Assembly (NCBI GenBank): GCA_000403255.2
Contig: KE159582.1
Location: 236,724-300,723 of the forward strand
Reading direction: 5' to 3'
Source: Lachnospiraceae bacterium 3-1
Lineage (GTDB): Bacteria > Bacillota > Clostridia > Lachnospirales > Lachnospiraceae
DNA: 64,000 bases
Shown here: piece after piece, positions 62,110 to 64,000 of the stretch
Position numbering within the stretch: position 1 is the stretch's first letter
How the letters are laid out: every line of letters starts with the position of its first letter
Notes under the pieces: generated by a model
What the model was told of the DNA's origin: nothing
What the model saw: the letters and a program-made list of their open reading frames with translations, nothing else
Databases searched by the model: none
Program-made: the position numbers and the translations under genes

Positions 62110-62826
62110 ATGGATAATCCGAAATTAAATGGAAAAAAAACATATGAATACGTATTTGAGTATTTTTCGGAGCAGATTTTATCTGGAAAATTGAAATTGA
62201 ATGATAAGATCCCTACCGAGCGGGAAATCGCAGATCAATTGGGAGTCAGCCGTAATTCCATTCGGGAAGTGATGCATATGCTGGAGATTACAGGTTTGAT
62301 TGAATGCTTGCAGGGAAGCGGCAATTATGTTAGATGTGATCCCATGGAATATATGCTGAAATCTGTCAATATGGTGATGGCATTGCTGAAAATTGATTAT
62401 TCAGAGATTTTCCATATCCGTACTGGCTACGAATATGCAGCAGTGCGGTTGGCAGCGGAAACTGCCACAGAAAAAGAATTAGAAGAAATGCATCAGATTT
62501 TAGTGAAAATGGATGAGCCTATGAGTGCAAAAGAAAGTGCAAAATTGGATTTGGAATTTCATCATATGCTGGTGAAAAGCTCCCATAACCGGATGCTGAT
62601 TTTGTATAATTCTATGCTGGATAACCTGCTGGACCAATTTATTGAAAATTTTCGGACGAGAATATTGGCCAATAAAATGCGGGCAGAGCTGTTGCGTCGT
62701 TCCCATTGGGGAATTTATCGTGCGTTGGTAGAGCGAAATTTGCCGGAAGCAATGAAGGCTTTTGATAAGCATTTTAGAATTGTGGAAGTCCAACTGGAAA
62801 AGATGATGCAAAAGGAATCAGATTAA
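62110..62826 (+). CDS. GntR-family regulator with FCD domain (LldR-like)
   Basis: Ligand-responsive transcription factor, 238 residues. The winged helix-turn-helix (residues ~10-75) includes KIPTEREIADQLGVSRNSIREVM; the FCD domain (85-230) has metal-type His residues in EFHHMLVKSSHN. LldR/LctA-like members control lactate genes. It follows the lactate operon in the same direction after a terminator and is the natural reader of the ATTGG-N5-CCAAT operators before lctP. Confidence 0.9.
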   Translation: MDNPKLNGKKTYEYVFEYFSEQILSGKLKLNDKIPTEREIADQLGVSRNSIREVMHMLEITGLIECLQGSGNYVRCDPMEYMLKSVNMVMALLKIDYSEIFHIRTGYEYAAVRLAAETATEKELEEMHQILVKMDEPMSAKESAKLDLEFHHMLVKSSHNRMLILYNSMLDNLLDQFIENFRTRILANKMRAELLRRSHWGIYRALVERNLPEAMKAFDKHFRIVEVQLEKMMQKESD

Positions 62827-62904
62827 ATCGTTCCGTTTGAGTTGCACATGAAATTTCTATCCGAATGTAAGATTGGCAATGATGAAAAAAGAGAGGAATA
62901 GGGA

Positions 62905-64000
62905 ATGGGAAAAATTTTTAGCTATTTAAGCAGATATCTGACATCTGTCTTGTGCATTATCCTTCTTTTAATTGCACAGGCATATTGTGATTTATCACTG
63001 CCCCAGTATATGTCCGACATTGTGGATGTGGGAATCCAGCAAGGAGGGATTGCCCATGTATCGCCGGATGAAATGAGGAAAGAAACATGGGAGAATCTTT
63101 GTTTATTCCTTACCGAAGAGGAAGAGGGAATCCTTAAGAATTCCTATCAGGAAACAGAAGAAGGTAATTATGAACGAAAGGATATGAAGCCGGAGAAACT
63201 GGAGGAGCTGGACCAGGTTCTTAAGATGCCTCTCGTCCTTATGTTTTCCATGATGGAAGAAATGGGCCTGGATGGGAAAGCTCTGCAGTCACTGGCAGAC
63301 AGCGGACAGATTACAAGAGAAGGTATGCTGGAAATGAAAAAGAAGGCCATGGATGACATGGGAGATACAAATAGTACGATGCTTACCCAACGGGCAGGGC
63401 TTGCAGTGAGAAGTGAGTATGAAGCTATGGGGTGGGATCTGAAAGATTACCAGAACCGCTATATGCTTCGCACCGGAGGGAAAATGCTGCTGATGGCCAT
63501 TGTAATGATGGGGGCTTCCATTTTGGTGGGGCTGATGGCTGCACGGATTTCAGCCAGGCTTGGTATGGATTTGCGTGGAAAGGTATTTCAAAAGGTAGTC
63601 GCTTTTTCCAACCGTGAGATGGAACAGTTTTCTACGGCATCCTTGATTACCAGAAGTACCAATGATATCCAACAGGTGCAGATGGTGACGGTAATTTTGC
63701 TTCGGATGGTGTTCTACGCACCGATTATCGGAATCGGGGGTATTTTTAAGGTGATTCATACCAAAACCGGAATGGGCTGGATTATAGGAGTGGCAGTGGG
63801 TAGTATTATTCTGCTGGTGGGAATACTGATGTCCGTGACTATGCCAAAGTTTAAAAAAATGCAAACGCTGGTAGACCGGATGAATCTGGTGTCCAGAGAA
63901 ATTTTGACGGGTGTTTCTGTGATACGTGCATTTTCCAGGGAGAAATTTGAGGAAAAGCGATTTGAGGGAGCCAATCAGGATTTGATGAAAACCCAGCTAT
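62905..64000 (+). CDS. ABC exporter (permease domain), incomplete
   Basis: Open to the window edge; 365 residues seen. The transmembrane part of a half-size multidrug or peptide exporter starts MGKIFSYLSRYLTSVLCIIL, with TM1 near 12-30, and the later part (residues ~190-365) shows LGMDLRGKVFQKVVAFSNREM, STASLITRSTNDIQQVQM and SGVSVIRAFSREKFEE-like segments of ABC_membrane domains. Between TM1 and TM2 lies an unusual 130-residue polar, Met/Glu/Lys-rich outer loop. The ATPase half lies outside. GAGAGGAATAGGGA precedes the ATG. Confidence 0.85.
   Translation, partial: MGKIFSYLSRYLTSVLCIILLLIAQAYCDLSLPQYMSDIVDVGIQQGGIAHVSPDEMRKETWENLCLFLTEEEEGILKNSYQETEEGNYERKDMKPEKLEELDQVLKMPLVLMFSMMEEMGLDGKALQSLADSGQITREGMLEMKKKAMDDMGDTNSTMLTQRAGLAVRSEYEAMGWDLKDYQNRYMLRTGGKMLLMAIVMMGASILVGLMAARISARLGMDLRGKVFQKVVAFSNREMEQFSTASLITRSTNDIQQVQMVTVILLRMVFYAPIIGIGGIFKVIHTKTGMGWIIGVAVGSIILLVGILMSVTMPKFKKMQTLVDRMNLVSREILTGVSVIRAFSREKFEEKRFEGANQDLMKTQL

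Overview
The window reads as a chromosomal segment of an anaerobic, spore-forming Firmicute, most likely family Lachnospiraceae (Clostridium cluster XIVa). Support comes from Spo0A, SpoIVA and a complete spoIIIAA-AH operon, the clostridial NfnAB transhydrogenase, a flavo-diiron protein, a class III fructose-bisphosphatase, a DUF5688 protein, an Etf-linked lactate cluster and moderately low GC. No genus is assigned. There is no phage, CRISPR array or intact insertion sequence; the only mobile traces are a transposase remnant and palindromic repeats.

Layout. 1-7.6 kb: end of dapB, fbp, nfnAB, flavo-diiron protein, sdaAB/sdaAA. 7.8-9.9 kb: ECF sigma factor, zinc-finger anti-sigma and two small membrane proteins, closed by a cloverleaf-like palindrome. 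10-12.5 kb: spo0A followed after 16 nt by glycogen synthase glgA. 12.5-13.5 kb: DUF5688 gene on the minus strand. 13.9-20.5 kb: oppBCDFA with a leader attenuator. 20.5-25 kb (minus): puuR-like regulator-potABCD. 25.2 kb: tRNA-Thr(CGT), then an Sfp-type phosphopantetheinyl transferase. 26.1-32 kb: malto-oligosaccharide operon (binding protein, two permeases, LacI regulator, malQ). 32-39.4 kb: lipid kinase, spoIVA, a dispersed repeat, an MBL hydrolase, rnhA, a 49-residue membrane protein, alaS and rpsU. 39.6-45 kb: spoIIIA operon. 45-51.5 kb: sulfite/sulfur island (siroheme reductase and LysR on minus; CoA-disulfide-reductase/rhodanese, second siroheme protein and YeiH on plus). 51.7-54.2 kb: HAD phosphatase and a chemoreceptor. 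54.4-62.8 kb: lactate cluster (permease, FAD lactate dehydrogenase, EtfB, EtfA, acyl-CoA dehydrogenase, Ni-dependent lactate racemase, GntR regulator). From 62.9 kb: ABC exporter running off the end.

How the parts work together. Lactate enters by LctP, is equilibrated by LarA and oxidised by an LDH-EtfAB complex; the adjacent Bcd-type dehydrogenase suggests these electrons may also reach an acyl-CoA. NfnAB can balance NADH, NADPH and ferredoxin. Sporulation is represented from the master regulator to the engulfment channel and coat anchor, with candidate sigma-E promoters before spoIVA and spoIIIAA. Glycogen storage appears tied to sporulation through the spo0A-glgA unit, and imported maltodextrins are processed by MalQ.

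Most genes are recognisable housekeeping or metabolic functions. The less expected items are the spo0A-glgA arrangement, the two-headed sulfite island, a paired operator system before lctP, a tandem-repeat leader before the maltodextrin operon, a large helical insertion in OppC, and multi-hairpin intergenic repeats, one of which appears to donate a promoter.
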